A DNA stretch of 64,000 nt, taken from NCBI GenBank assembly GCA_004299845.1, contig CP036201.1, positions 2,542,001 through 2,606,000 on the forward strand. The letters are read 5' to 3'. This document shows positions 34,289 through 42,495 of this stretch, piece by piece (positions within the stretch are counted from its first letter, which is position 1; each line of letters begins with the position of its first letter). The notes beneath the pieces were generated by a model. The model saw nothing but the letters and a program-made list of their open reading frames with translations, was not told the origin of the DNA and searched no databases. The stretch comes from Verrucomicrobia bacterium S94 (GTDB taxonomy: Bacteria; Verrucomicrobiota; Kiritimatiellia; Kiritimatiellales; Pontiellaceae). The translations under genes and the position numbers were made by a program.

Positions 34289-35673
34289 TTACTGCGCTGC
34301 TGCAGTTTCTGCTTCTGCCACTTCCTGCTCTTCCGCTTCTTCCGGATATTTACCGAAGAAGGTCTGCAGAATGTTATACAGGAACAGGAAGTATGCGATG
34401 AAGATCAGCCCGCCGGTCGAAAAACGCATCCAGTGGGCATGCTTCAGTGCCGCCAATGTATCGACAAAAGTATTCTCCGGATTCAGCCAGGCGAAGCCCT
34501 GAATAACCCCGCCGATCCAGAGCACCGCGAAAAACGGCACACTGGCCAGCGTCATGAGCCAGAACTGGGTATCGCCTAATTTTTCGGAATACAGTCGGCG
34601 TCCCGCCATTTTCGGAGCAACATAATAGATGCCGGCCATGGCGAAATAGGAAAAAGCTCCGAACAGCGCCATATGCGCATGCCCGACCACCCAGTCGGTT
34701 TTACTGGTGATTTCGTTGACCGAACGGATGGCCTGGAACGGCCCCTGCAGACAGGTGAAAACATAATAAACCGTGCCCATCATCAGCAGCTTCGGAATCG
34801 GCCCTTTCATCCGGGTTCCCCGCGGCGCAGTGGCAAAGGTTCCGAAGAAGTTGGTGATTACCGCCATCACAGGTATGATGAGGCTGAATGAGAAAATGAT
34901 CGAAACCGTCTGCAGCCAGTGCGGTTGCGGACCGTGGATCATATGGTGCGCGCCGGTCCAGACATAGACAAAGGAAATGACCCAGAATCCAATCATGGAA
35001 AGTTTATGTGAATAGATCGGCGTATTGAGCTGTTTGGGAATCATGTAGTAGGCAATCGCCACCCCCAGCGGAGTGAAAATCAGGCCCACCGCATTATGAA
35101 CATAGAACCAGATCAGGTTGGCCTGATTGACGCCGGTGACCATCGGCATCTGACTGAACATGTTCCCCGTAATGTAAACAAAGGTCGTCCAGATGACGGC
35201 TCCGAGGGTATACCAGACCGTAACGTAAAGGTATTTCACTTTACGGATCATAACCGTTCCGAACACGTTAATGGCAAACATCACCCAGCAGGTTGCAATC
35301 AGATAGTCAAACGGCGGAGGAATTTCTCCGTATTCAACATTTTTCACATGCCCGAGCACAATGGAAGCGATGCCGCCGACAACAGCAATGTTATACAGCA
35401 CACCCATCGCCACCCGAGTTTTTCGGAAAAAAGCCGGGTATGCAGAATACGCGGAAGCACCCAGAACAGAACCCCCATATTCGCCTGGAGCAGCCACCCG
35501 AACAGATTGAGGTTGGTATGCATCATCCGGACGCGCGGCATCGAGAGATATTCAATTTCCCCGACCGTTGGAACCACAAATTTAAGCGCGGTCAACAGGC
35601 CCATAGTCAGCGCCATACCGAAGTAGACGCACGATGCAATAACCATCGTTTTTGCAGCAGTATCTTGTTTCAT
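34289..35673 (-). CDS. ccoN: cbb3-type cytochrome c oxidase subunit I (frameshift)
   Basis: Two overlapping frames combine into a 461-residue CcoN. First part: MMHTNLNLFGWLLQANMGVLFWVLPRIL, with heme ligand His. Second part: WFYVHNAVGLIFTPLGVAIAYYMIPK, WTGAHHMIHGP (copper ligands) and WVVGHAHMALFGAFSYFAMAGIYYV. The break lies at the GGG run read from 35415 to 35413; adding one G turns LGWRW... into LGVAMGVLYNIAVVG. CcoN holds the high-spin heme and CuB where oxygen is reduced. Its ATG overlaps the cytochrome c stop codon by one base. Frame break is probably an assembly error. Confidence 0.9.
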
Positions 35674-37433
35674 TATTCAGCCTCCCTGGTGTTCGCGCGG
35701 ATGTAGGCGATAATATCAATTATGGTCTGATCCGACAGATGGTCGTGCGGCGGCATCGGTGTACCGGCAACGCCCAGCAGAATCGACTGATAAAGGCGCT
35801 CATCCGTCACACCTTCCTGATTTAAAAACGCCTTGTTCAACAGGTTGCGCGGCAGCGGATGGTGTAGATTGTATGCATTCGGCCCTTTGCCGTTTGCGAG
35901 CTTTCCATGACACGACGTGCAGTATTGCTGAAACGCAACGGCACCATTCTCAGCGTCTCCGGCCTGAATCACTTTTCCTTTGTTTTTCCAGTCGCGACGG
36001 TCAGGATCACCAATCTCCGGAAGGCTTGCCTCCACGCGTCTGAATTTATCCGGCACATTTTCCAGCGCCTTCTCATGAATAAAGTTCACCAGCAGTTCCA
36101 CATCCTGTTCGCTCAGCGTATTCTTCCAGGCCGGCATCGCGGTACCGGCCACACCGTTGAGAATGGAATGTTTGAACCGCTCTTCATAGGCACTCACAAA
36201 CTGATGACGACTGAAATCGCGCGGAAGCGGATCGAGCATTTCTGAAATCACACCGCGCCCATCCAGGTTTTCACCATGACAGGAAATGCAGTAGGTGTCA
36301 TACAGCATCTGCGCCTTGGTATCCGACGCGACTTCATAATCAAACGTCGAAAGGAACATCACAAGGCTCTCAAGTTCGGCATCGTTATAATCCCTGAACG
36401 TCGGCATAATGGAATCAGGGACATGCTCGCGGGCATTCACGATGTGCTCCCGAACATATTCCCTGCCCCGGTTGCGGATCGACCAGGTCAGCTCCGGACC
36501 GATATGACCGCCGGCCAGCTGGCCTTCATCGTTACGGAAGGCATGGCAGTTTATGCAGCCTCCGCGACTGAGGGAACCTTCATACGGAATCCCGGCAAAC
36601 AGGGCACGGCCGGCCTCCACACTCGGCTCGCTAATCCGTATTTCATCGGCTTTCGGCTTAATGTATCCGATCGGCGCGGTTTCTTCAGAGCGCAGTTTGG
36701 TTTTCTGCAGCCCTTTCAGATACGTCGCCAGCGCCACCACTGTTTCATGGTCATGAACCCAGTCAAATTCCGGCATTTTTGAATTGGCGTCATTGGCCTT
36801 CGGATGGACGATCGATTCATACAGATAATCAAAGGTGTATTTTCCGCCGGCATTCGACAGCTCCGGCGCCTGCGACGACGTAGAAACGCCGGCCACGGTA
36901 TGGCAGCCCCAGCACGCTTTTTCCAGAAACAGTTCCCGGCCTTTTTCAAATTGTTCTGCTCCGGCCAGATGACCGCTTTCCATCGCATGACAGCGCACGC
37001 AGTTGGCCTGAGCAATCTTTCCGCTCACCAGCGGTGCAATCCATCCATGCGCCTTGCCGTGGGCAAGATGTTCATCCAGATCGCGGCTTGAACCATCGTG
37101 GCAGACGGCACAGCCGATTTTATTGAAGTCATGCGGATCTTCCGCAGCTCCCGGAACGATCGGCGGATGAGCAGTCAGCGGCATTTCAAAATCCCGGGCG
37201 GCAGGATTGGACGCGCCGATATGGCAGCTCTGACAGCGGTCAACCAGCATCGATGAAGGCGTCTTTACGTTCACCTGCTTTACCACAGGACCGGGAAAGT
37301 CTTCACCGAGCGCTTCATAGTAGGCTTTCTGGTAGCGGATATAATCCTCATCAAACCCTTTGCGGATGGCCAGACCGAGCAGAACCAATCCCAACAGACC
37401 GATAAACAGAAGAATACGATAATCCTTAATCAT
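35673..37433 (-). CDS. Membrane-anchored heptaheme c-type cytochrome
   Basis: A 586-residue protein starting with a membrane helix (LLFIGLLGLVLLGLAI) and carrying seven CxxCH heme sites: CQSCH, CAVCH, CVRCH, CWGCH, CINCH, CISCH and CTSCH. The last two are in tandem cytochrome c domains with MPAWKNTLSEQDVELLVNFI and MPPHDHLSDQTIIDIIAYI, like the two domains of CcoP, and no separate CcoP gene exists here. It lies between cytochrome b and ccoN, joined to both by near-overlapping codons. It likely carries electrons from the bc complex to the oxidase. The ATG at 37433 has GGAGGACACTAAG before it. Confidence 0.88.
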   Translation of the reverse strand: MIKDYRILLFIGLLGLVLLGLAIRKGFDEDYIRYQKAYYEALGEDFPGPVVKQVNVKTPSSMLVDRCQSCHIGASNPAARDFEMPLTAHPPIVPGAAEDPHDFNKIGCAVCHDGSSRDLDEHLAHGKAHGWIAPLVSGKIAQANCVRCHAMESGHLAGAEQFEKGRELFLEKACWGCHTVAGVSTSSQAPELSNAGGKYTFDYLYESIVHPKANDANSKMPEFDWVHDHETVVALATYLKGLQKTKLRSEETAPIGYIKPKADEIRISEPSVEAGRALFAGIPYEGSLSRGGCINCHAFRNDEGQLAGGHIGPELTWSIRNRGREYVREHIVNAREHVPDSIMPTFRDYNDAELESLVMFLSTFDYEVASDTKAQMLYDTYCISCHGENLDGRGVISEMLDPLPRDFSRHQFVSAYEERFKHSILNGVAGTAMPAWKNTLSEQDVELLVNFIHEKALENVPDKFRRVEASLPEIGDPDRRDWKNKGKVIQAGDAENGAVAFQQYCTSCHGKLANGKGPNAYNLHHPLPRNLLNKAFLNQEGVTDERLYQSILLGVAGTPMPPHDHLSDQTIIDIIAYIRANTREAE

Positions 37434-37434
37434 C

Positions 37435-38777
37435 TTAGTGTCCTCCTCCTGCGGCCTGTTCCACCCAGGGGTAGACAATCGACCAGTTTTCACCGCGGAA
37501 GTACACGCCGATAATGATCAGCGTAAGCATGAACAGATACATGCCGATGAAGAGCGCATTTTCAATCCAGCGTTCACGCGCAAACCAGACACCGGGAATA
37601 TTTTTCCGGTAGGTTTTCGTAAAGGTTTCCAACGCAATTTCAACGTACGGCAGGAACATGACACCCCCGCCAGAATACCCGGTATGACAATACCTCCGAT
37701 AAATCCGTCGTAGGAGGTCAGTTCCTGCAGACCCAGGAAATACCACGGCGCCTTTGCCGGGTTGGTCGGATGGCTCGGATCGGCCGGACCCTCCAGCGGT
37801 GCATCAAAGAATACGGAGATCAGACTCATGACCACCATGAGACCGGCAAAAACCATCAATTCACGAACAATCAGTTTCGGCCAGGCGAACATCATCTGAT
37901 CCACTTCCTCGTTCACCTTCGGTTCGTTGCCCTTCACAATTTCAACCAGTTTATAACTGCGCGCCGCTTTGAAAACCGAGTTGTTTTTCACTTCGCCGAA
38001 CTCCTCATCCGGAATCTGTTTTTCGTTGGAGGTATCCGCCGGCCGGGCCAGCCCGCCGTCTTTTCGGATGCGGAAAAAGTGGACCGCAATCAGGAAACCC
38101 ATCACACTCGGAAGCACCGCCACGTGAAGCACATAGAAGCGGATCAGCGCTTCCGCTCCCACGTCGGTATCACCCAGCAGCACGGCACGAATCAGCGCAC
38201 CACCCGGAGCGATTTTCGCAATTTCAGTACCGACTTTCACCCCCCAGAAGGCCAGCTGGTCCCAGGGCAGCAGATAACCGGTATAGGAAAGGAAAACAGT
38301 CAGCAGACCGAGCAGACAGCCAACCACCCAGTTGAATTCACGCCCGCCGCGGTGGGCGCCCGCCAGATAAACCCGCAGCATGTGCAGCGCCACAAACGCC
38401 ACCATACCATGAGCCGACCAGCGGTGCATGTTCCGCAGAAAATCGCCCCAGAATACGTTGGAACGCAGGTTGACCATGCGGCTGTAGGCATCCGGCAGTC
38501 CATCCGGACCGATCGCCGTCGACGGCACATAATGGAACATCAGCAGAATACCGGTCGTTGCCAGCAGCAGAAACAGGTAGAAGGTAATCAGTCCGAGCCC
38601 CATCGTGGTCTTGAACTTCACCGTACGTTTGTGAATCTTGACCGGTTGAATATGCAGCAGCACATTGCTGAACATAATCTTGGATTTGGTCAAACCCGTA
38701 TTATCCATGCGATGCCGGAAGAAGGAATAATACAGTTTATTCCCGAATTCCTTCATCTGTTTTCTCAATTCATCCAT
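37435..38777 (-). CDS. Cytochrome b of a bc-type quinol oxidoreductase (frameshift)
   Basis: About 447 residues once two frames are joined. The N-terminal four-helix part has NMHRWSAHGMVAFVALHMLRVYLAG and FYVLHVAVLPSVMGFLIAVHFFRIRKDGG, the His pairs for two b hemes. The C-terminal part has PAKAPWYFLGLQELTSYDGFIGG, an APWY form of the PEWY quinol site, as in fused petBD proteins. The frame is lost at a G5 run read from 37668 to 37664, where one more G restores ILAGGVMFLPYVEIALETF, ending in GGH at 37437. The end abuts the cytochrome c start. Oxidises quinol with the Rieske protein. Confidence 0.88.
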
Positions 38778-38804
38778 CAGCTATCCCCTTACAAGATGAA
38801 GCAA

Positions 38805-39278
38805 TTAGGCTATATTAAAAGTTGTACCTTCCGGCAGTGCCGTACCGGTATCGATTTCCAGCTGTCCGCCCGGAACAGGTTTAATTTCAAGCCAGGGCAG
38901 CGTTTTCGGAGCCGGACCGCCGACCACAATACCGTCGGTATCGTACTGCGAACCATGGCAGGGACACTGAAAGCCGGTTTCCACTACATTGACGGTGCAG
39001 CCGAGGTGCGTACATACCAGCGAAATAGCGGCAACTTTTTCTTCTGCCACCCGGCGCAGAATCACCTTCATTTCTTCAAAAACCAATTCATCACCGACAT
39101 CCGGCAGATCTTTAACCGGCACCAGAAATTTCTGAGGGGTTCCGTATGAAACCACCGGCATCATATATTTAAACAGCGCACCGCCCGCACCGGCAGCCGC
39201 CAGTCCCATTAAGCCGAAAGCCGACCCCATTGTGATCAGCTCGCGCCGGCTCTTACCTTCTTTTTTCTTTTCCGACAT
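38805..39278 (-). CDS. Rieske iron-sulfur protein
   Basis: A 157-residue protein with an [24 protein letters not shown] start, a twin-Arg-type signal that probably stays as a membrane anchor. The 2Fe-2S cluster is bound by CTHLGCTVN and [12 protein letters not shown], the standard Rieske box. It accepts electrons from quinol at the cytochrome b site and passes them to c-type heme. Its ATG overlaps the stop of the ccoS-like gene by one base and cytochrome b starts 27 bp downstream, so this is one operon. Confidence 0.95.
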   Translation of the reverse strand: MSEKKKEGKSRRELITMGSAFGLMGLAAAGAGGALFKYMMPVVSYGTPQKFLVPVKDLPDVGDELVFEEMKVILRRVAEEKVAAISLVCTHLGCTVNVVETGFQCPCHGSQYDTDGIVVGGPAPKTLPWLEIKPVPGGQLEIDTGTALPEGTTFNIA

Positions 39279-39457
39279 TATTTACTTCCTCCGTCAACGG
39301 CTCCTTCAGAGGGCCTTTCCTCTTCGCGGAATATGACATACTTGGCTTCTTCCGGATCATCAAACTGCCCATCCTTGACCGCCCAACGGAACAGCACAAA
39401 AAATATGCCGCCCAGAATGGTCGTCGTTATCAGCAGGATAATCGTTAAAATCAGCAT
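39278..39457 (-). CDS. ccoS: CcoS-like cbb3 oxidase maturation protein
   Basis: A 59-residue membrane protein, [34 protein letters not shown]..., whose helix followed by [19 protein letters not shown] matches the CcoS pattern (helix, then W...GQ[YF]DD...). CcoS is needed to insert heme b and copper into cbb3 oxidase. In proteobacteria it normally follows ccoI; here it lies near the 5' end of the cluster, between the FAD/Fe-S oxidoreductase and the Rieske gene. Its stop codon overlaps the Rieske ATG. Confidence 0.82.
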   Translation of the reverse strand: MLILTIILLITTTILGGIFFVLFRWAVKDGQFDDPEEAKYVIFREEERPSEGAVDGGSK

Positions 39458-39466
39458 GGATCTGTC

Positions 39467-41254
39467 CTATGCAAAACAATCCTCAAATTCATTCACCGAC
39501 ATTTTGCACGCGCCCGTCGGGCATTTCTGTGCACACATACCGCAGCGGATACACTTCAGCGGATCGAACAGCATGACCGACCCTTCAGCCTCCGCCACTT
39601 CCATACTGCCGAACTCCATGGTCGCCAGCGTTTTCAACGCTTCACCGCCATCAACCCGATCCACCGTCTTCATCGAAAGACAGTACGACGGACACACATC
39701 AACACAGCCGCCGCAGAGAATACAGATATCTCCTTCAAACGTCGGGTGAATGTGACACTCGAGGCAGCGCCCCGCCTGTTCCTTCGCTTTTTCATCCGGA
39801 TATTCAACCGTCGAATTAAACTCCGGCTGCTCCGCCGGCTTGACCGGCAGTTCCTCCCGCTCCTCACGTCCATCATCCACATACACCGAATCTCTTCCAT
39901 ATTCCGGAAGATCCGTGAACGTGATTTTGCGCTTCAGCGACTGCGGAGCCTGACCGGTGATGTATGAATGAATACCCTGAGCCGCCCTGCTGCCGGAAGC
40001 AACCGCATCGATAAACAGTTTAGGACCGTGGGCAATGTCACCGCCGACAAAAACATTCGGTTTACTCGTCTGCAGCGTTTCTTCATTTTCAACTTTCACC
40101 CAGCCCTGCGGCGTCATTTCAACACCGGAGTTTTCAAGGAAAGCCAGATCGGAACCCTGACCGACGGCAAAGAAGACCTTTTCGCCTTCAATCAGGCGCG
40201 TCTCATCCTCCAGCTGCGGAGAAAATTTCCCGTCTTCATCAAATACACGGATCACCTTGCTGACCAGCAGACCTTTCACTTTGCCGTTTTCAATGACGAT
40301 TTCACGCGGGCCCCAGCCATCGTTAATGGTTACGCCCTCGCGACGACCGCCTTCACGCTCCTCAAGCGAACCGGTCATTTCATTCATATGCTCACGTTCC
40401 AGACAGGCCAGCTGAACATCCGGCGAACCGCAGCGCAGCGCCGAACGCGCAACATCGAACGCCACATCACCGCCTCCGATTACAATCGAACGATGTTTTG
40501 TAAGGTCCCACTTTTCGCGCATGTTGAAGTCAAAAAGGAACGAAAGACCGATATGCACATCCTCGTGGTCGGCACCCGGCAGCGGAATCTTTTTGCCCCT
40601 GGCCAGACCGACAGCAATGAATACGGCATCGTGCCTCTCTTCCAGTTCCTGGAACGTGATGTCGACACCGACATCCACACCGTTCTTTACTTCGATATTT
40701 TCAAACAGTTCAATCGAGGCCAGCTCATCGGCAACGACTTTACGTGAAAGCCGGTTCACCGGAACGCCCTGCACCAGCTGACCGCCGGACTTTTCCCAGC
40801 GCTCGTAGATCGTTACAGAATAACCCAGACGCGCCAGGTCATGCGCACAGGTATAGCCGGCACATCCGCCGCCGATAATACCGACGGATTTCCCGTTCAG
40901 TTCCGGCTCCACAGATCCCGGAGCAATGGAATAGGTCAACGGCGTTTTCAGATCGCCCGTTTCCGGGCCATGTTTATCGGTCAGAAAACCTTTAATGTTC
41001 CGGATAACCACCGCTTCATCGACATCCGACCGCCGGCACCCTTTTTCACACGGTGCACCACAGACTTTTCCGCAAATCGATGCAAAAGGATTGGTTGCGC
41101 GGGAAATGGCATAGGCTTCTTCGTATTTCCCGGCCACCGTGGCCATCAGATAGCCCCGGGCATCCGTACTTACCGGGCAGGAATTACGGCATTTCACCTC
41201 GGCTTCATAATATTCATCCGTCGGCAGCTCTACCTTGATTTTTTCCAATGCCAT
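39467..41254 (-). CDS. GltD-like FAD/NAD(P)H and 4Fe-4S oxidoreductase heading the respiratory cluster
   Basis: A 595-residue protein: N-terminal Fe-S region (CRNSCPVSTDARGYL, ICGKVCGAPCEKGCRR) as in GltD, FAD site GKSVGIIGGGCAGYTCAHDL, NAD(P)-binding GG sequence RSIVIGGGDVAFDVARSA, the second FAD motif NVFVGGDIAHGPKLFIDAVASG, and a C-terminal double 4Fe-4S ferredoxin (CILCGGCVDVCPSYC and CIRCGMCAQKCPTGAC). It resembles glutamate synthase small subunit/NfnB, but no GltB is near. Its site upstream of ccoS-Rieske-cytochrome b suggests it moves electrons from NAD(P)H. Start: ATG 41254 with AGGAGGG upstream. Confidence 0.85.
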   Translation of the reverse strand: MALEKIKVELPTDEYYEAEVKCRNSCPVSTDARGYLMATVAGKYEEAYAISRATNPFASICGKVCGAPCEKGCRRSDVDEAVVIRNIKGFLTDKHGPETGDLKTPLTYSIAPGSVEPELNGKSVGIIGGGCAGYTCAHDLARLGYSVTIYERWEKSGGQLVQGVPVNRLSRKVVADELASIELFENIEVKNGVDVGVDITFQELEERHDAVFIAVGLARGKKIPLPGADHEDVHIGLSFLFDFNMREKWDLTKHRSIVIGGGDVAFDVARSALRCGSPDVQLACLEREHMNEMTGSLEEREGGRREGVTINDGWGPREIVIENGKVKGLLVSKVIRVFDEDGKFSPQLEDETRLIEGEKVFFAVGQGSDLAFLENSGVEMTPQGWVKVENEETLQTSKPNVFVGGDIAHGPKLFIDAVASGSRAAQGIHSYITGQAPQSLKRKITFTDLPEYGRDSVYVDDGREEREELPVKPAEQPEFNSTVEYPDEKAKEQAGRCLECHIHPTFEGDICILCGGCVDVCPSYCLSMKTVDRVDGGEALKTLATMEFGSMEVAEAEGSVMLFDPLKCIRCGMCAQKCPTGACKMSVNEFEDCFA

Positions 41255-41360
41255 TTGCACGTCCCTCCTCGTGAATAAACCGATTCTAATAATGATGCGC
41301 AGTTTAGTCACGTCTTCATTGTCGGAAATTTATGGCACCGCTTTAGTCCCCTTGCAACCC

Positions 41361-41386
41361 TAAATCGGTATTAAAATACCAATTTA
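41361..41386. promoter_or_regulatory. 26-bp palindrome upstream of the respiratory cluster
   Basis: The arms around a central AA (41373-41374) match at 11 of 12 positions, with the core GGTATTAAAATACC perfect; the only mismatch is C41366 against A41381. It lies about 110-130 bp upstream of the FAD/Fe-S oxidoreductase start. An operator is the simplest reading but no regulator is identified. Confidence 0.5.
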
Positions 41387-41531
41387 GTCATATTTCAACA
41401 CCGCCGCCGCTCCAGCAGCCCCGATAAAAGATTAACAACCCCTGAAAAAGCCCTGAAATTCCCTAACAACCCTAACAAAATAAGTAAAAACAGTGCTGGA
41501 TATTACCGTTGAACCGCTTTAGCCTCCGACC

Positions 41532-41551
41532 ATGGATTGAAAGCAATCCAT
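41532..41551 (+). promoter_or_regulatory. Hairpin in the cold-shock gene leader
   Basis: Perfect 8-base arms ATGGATTG (41532-41539) and CAATCCAT (41544-41551) around the loop AAAG, about 85 bp before the cold-shock start codon. Structured leaders control many csp mRNAs, so a temperature-responsive role is possible but not shown. Confidence 0.5.
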
Positions 41552-41634
41552 ATGAGTAATGAGAGTGACCGGTTCTTTAAAGGGGGATTGGTCGGAAAAT
41601 CAGGTCGGTAACGGCCGCAAGGAGTAAAAGTAGT

Positions 41635-41847
41635 ATGTCAGACCAAATCGAAACCGGTACGGTTAAGTGGTTCAATGATGAAAAGGGTTATGGATTCATT
41701 GCCCGCGAAACCGGAGACGATGTGTTCGTTCACTTCACCGCCATCAATATGGAAGGGCGCCGTACGCTGGTCGAAGGCCAGAACGTTTCTTTCCAGGTTG
41801 AAGCCGGTCAGAAAGGCCCGCAGGCGACTAACGTCTCGGTAGCCTAA
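41635..41847 (+). CDS. Cold-shock domain protein (CspA family)
   Basis: A 70-residue OB-fold protein with both RNA-binding motifs, KGYGFIA (RNP1) and VFVHF (RNP2), in the usual order, starting [15 protein letters not shown] and ending in QATNVSVA. The family binds single-stranded RNA/DNA and loosens mRNA structure, especially at low temperature. AAGGAG stands before the ATG. The gene has a long structured leader and is followed by a strong terminator, so it is a single-gene unit. Confidence 0.96.
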   Translation: MSDQIETGTVKWFNDEKGYGFIARETGDDVFVHFTAINMEGRRTLVEGQNVSFQVEAGQKGPQATNVSVA

Positions 41848-41875
41848 GCCTTTACGGCCAATTGATCCAAAAACC

Positions 41876-41890
41876 GTCCAAAGGTTGGAA
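41876..41890. repeat. TTCCA-N5-TGGAA palindrome, copy 6 (one mismatch, in the csp terminator)
   Basis: GTCCAAAGGTTGGAA, first base off consensus. It forms the left arm of the cold-shock terminator; a more divergent reverse copy (TTCCGACCCTTGGAT, 41899-41913) forms the right arm. Confidence 0.65.
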
Positions 41891-41919
41891 AAACCGTTTT
41901 CCGACCCTTGGATTTTTTT
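41877..41919 (+). terminator. Rho-independent terminator of the cold-shock gene
   Basis: A 16-pair stem (41877-41892 with 41897-41912, two G-U pairs) with the tetraloop ACCG is followed by seven T residues (41913-41919). It starts 30 bp after the stop codon. Runs of A before the stem mean it could also end the convergent lipoprotein transcript (41937-42362). Confidence 0.9.
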
Positions 41920-41936
41920 GTTAAAACTTAAATCAA

Positions 41937-42362
41937 TTATCTGTCTGGAGCCCCCCCGGGATCGCCCGGATTGTCGCCCGGGTTCGACGGTCCATCGGAA
42001 CCACCGCCACCGCCTCCACCGCCGCCGGCAGCCATAGCGGCCACTCCGCCGACCACTACGGCTTCGCCCAGCAGAATACGTCCGGTACGCCCGGCATCAT
42101 CGCTCCACGCCACGGGATTGAGCCACGAAAGACTGCCGCCCGTTTTGATCGGATTTTTCCAGCGGTTCGGATTGACCACCGCAAAAAAGTCCCCGGCGGT
42201 CGAAAAACTCACACCCACTTCAGCATACGATCCGCTGCCCGTGGCATATCCCCGGGAAACCAGCTCCGGTCCATGCGGACCATCTGCTCCGGGGATTGAG
42301 GCACAACCGGCCAGCAACGTCCCACTGACTCCCAGACTCGTCAGTTTTAAAAATTTGTTCAT
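41937..42362 (-). CDS. Small lipoprotein with poly-Gly and Pro-rich tail, function unknown
   Basis: A 141-residue protein: MNKFLKLTSLGVSGTLLAGCASIPG has an LAGC lipobox. The mature part (GSYAEVGVSFSTAGDFFAVVNPNRWKNP) precedes a hydrophobic stretch (LLGEAVVVGGVAAMAA) that runs straight into nine Gly residues and a SDGPSNPGDNPGDPGG tail. Such tails occur in short Kiritimatiellota/Verrucomicrobia envelope proteins; the family is not recognised. The G run could slip during replication. No clear neighbours in the same operon. Confidence 0.6.
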   Translation of the reverse strand: MNKFLKLTSLGVSGTLLAGCASIPGADGPHGPELVSRGYATGSGSYAEVGVSFSTAGDFFAVVNPNRWKNPIKTGGSLSWLNPVAWSDDAGRTGRILLGEAVVVGGVAAMAAGGGGGGGGGSDGPSNPGDNPGDPGGAPDR

Positions 42363-42495
42363 ATCATTCTCCCGAAATTGATGGGCACCCTACTCCCGTT
42401 CCAACTCCATGCAACTGAAATTGATGCATTAATATGGCACATGCCCATCCATGCGTAAGATTAAAGCAATTCCCGCGCCAGAACCGGGTTCCGGC

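Larger units (their letters stand above)
41255..41634. other. Divergent control region between the respiratory cluster and the cold-shock gene
   Basis: This 380-bp stretch has no gene I can support. It holds a near-perfect 26-bp palindrome (41361-41386), three copies of TTTAGTC about 40 bp apart (41303, 41342, 41383), an AT-rich segment on the cold-shock side, and a hairpin in the cold-shock leader (41532-41551). Both promoters presumably lie here. Confidence 0.6.

Noticed and set aside
40640-40654. An exact TTCCA-N5-TGGAA match inside the FAD/Fe-S oxidoreductase gene
   Set aside because: It encodes the Phe-Gln-Glu-Leu-Glu stretch of a conserved protein and is the only exact coding copy I found, so I treat it as chance and did not count it with the intergenic family.
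41937-42362. CRISPR-like or tandem DNA repeats in the Gly-rich region
   Set aside because: The repetition is only the GGN codon run and short Pro-Gly-Asp coding units; there are no spacers or repeat arrays in the window.
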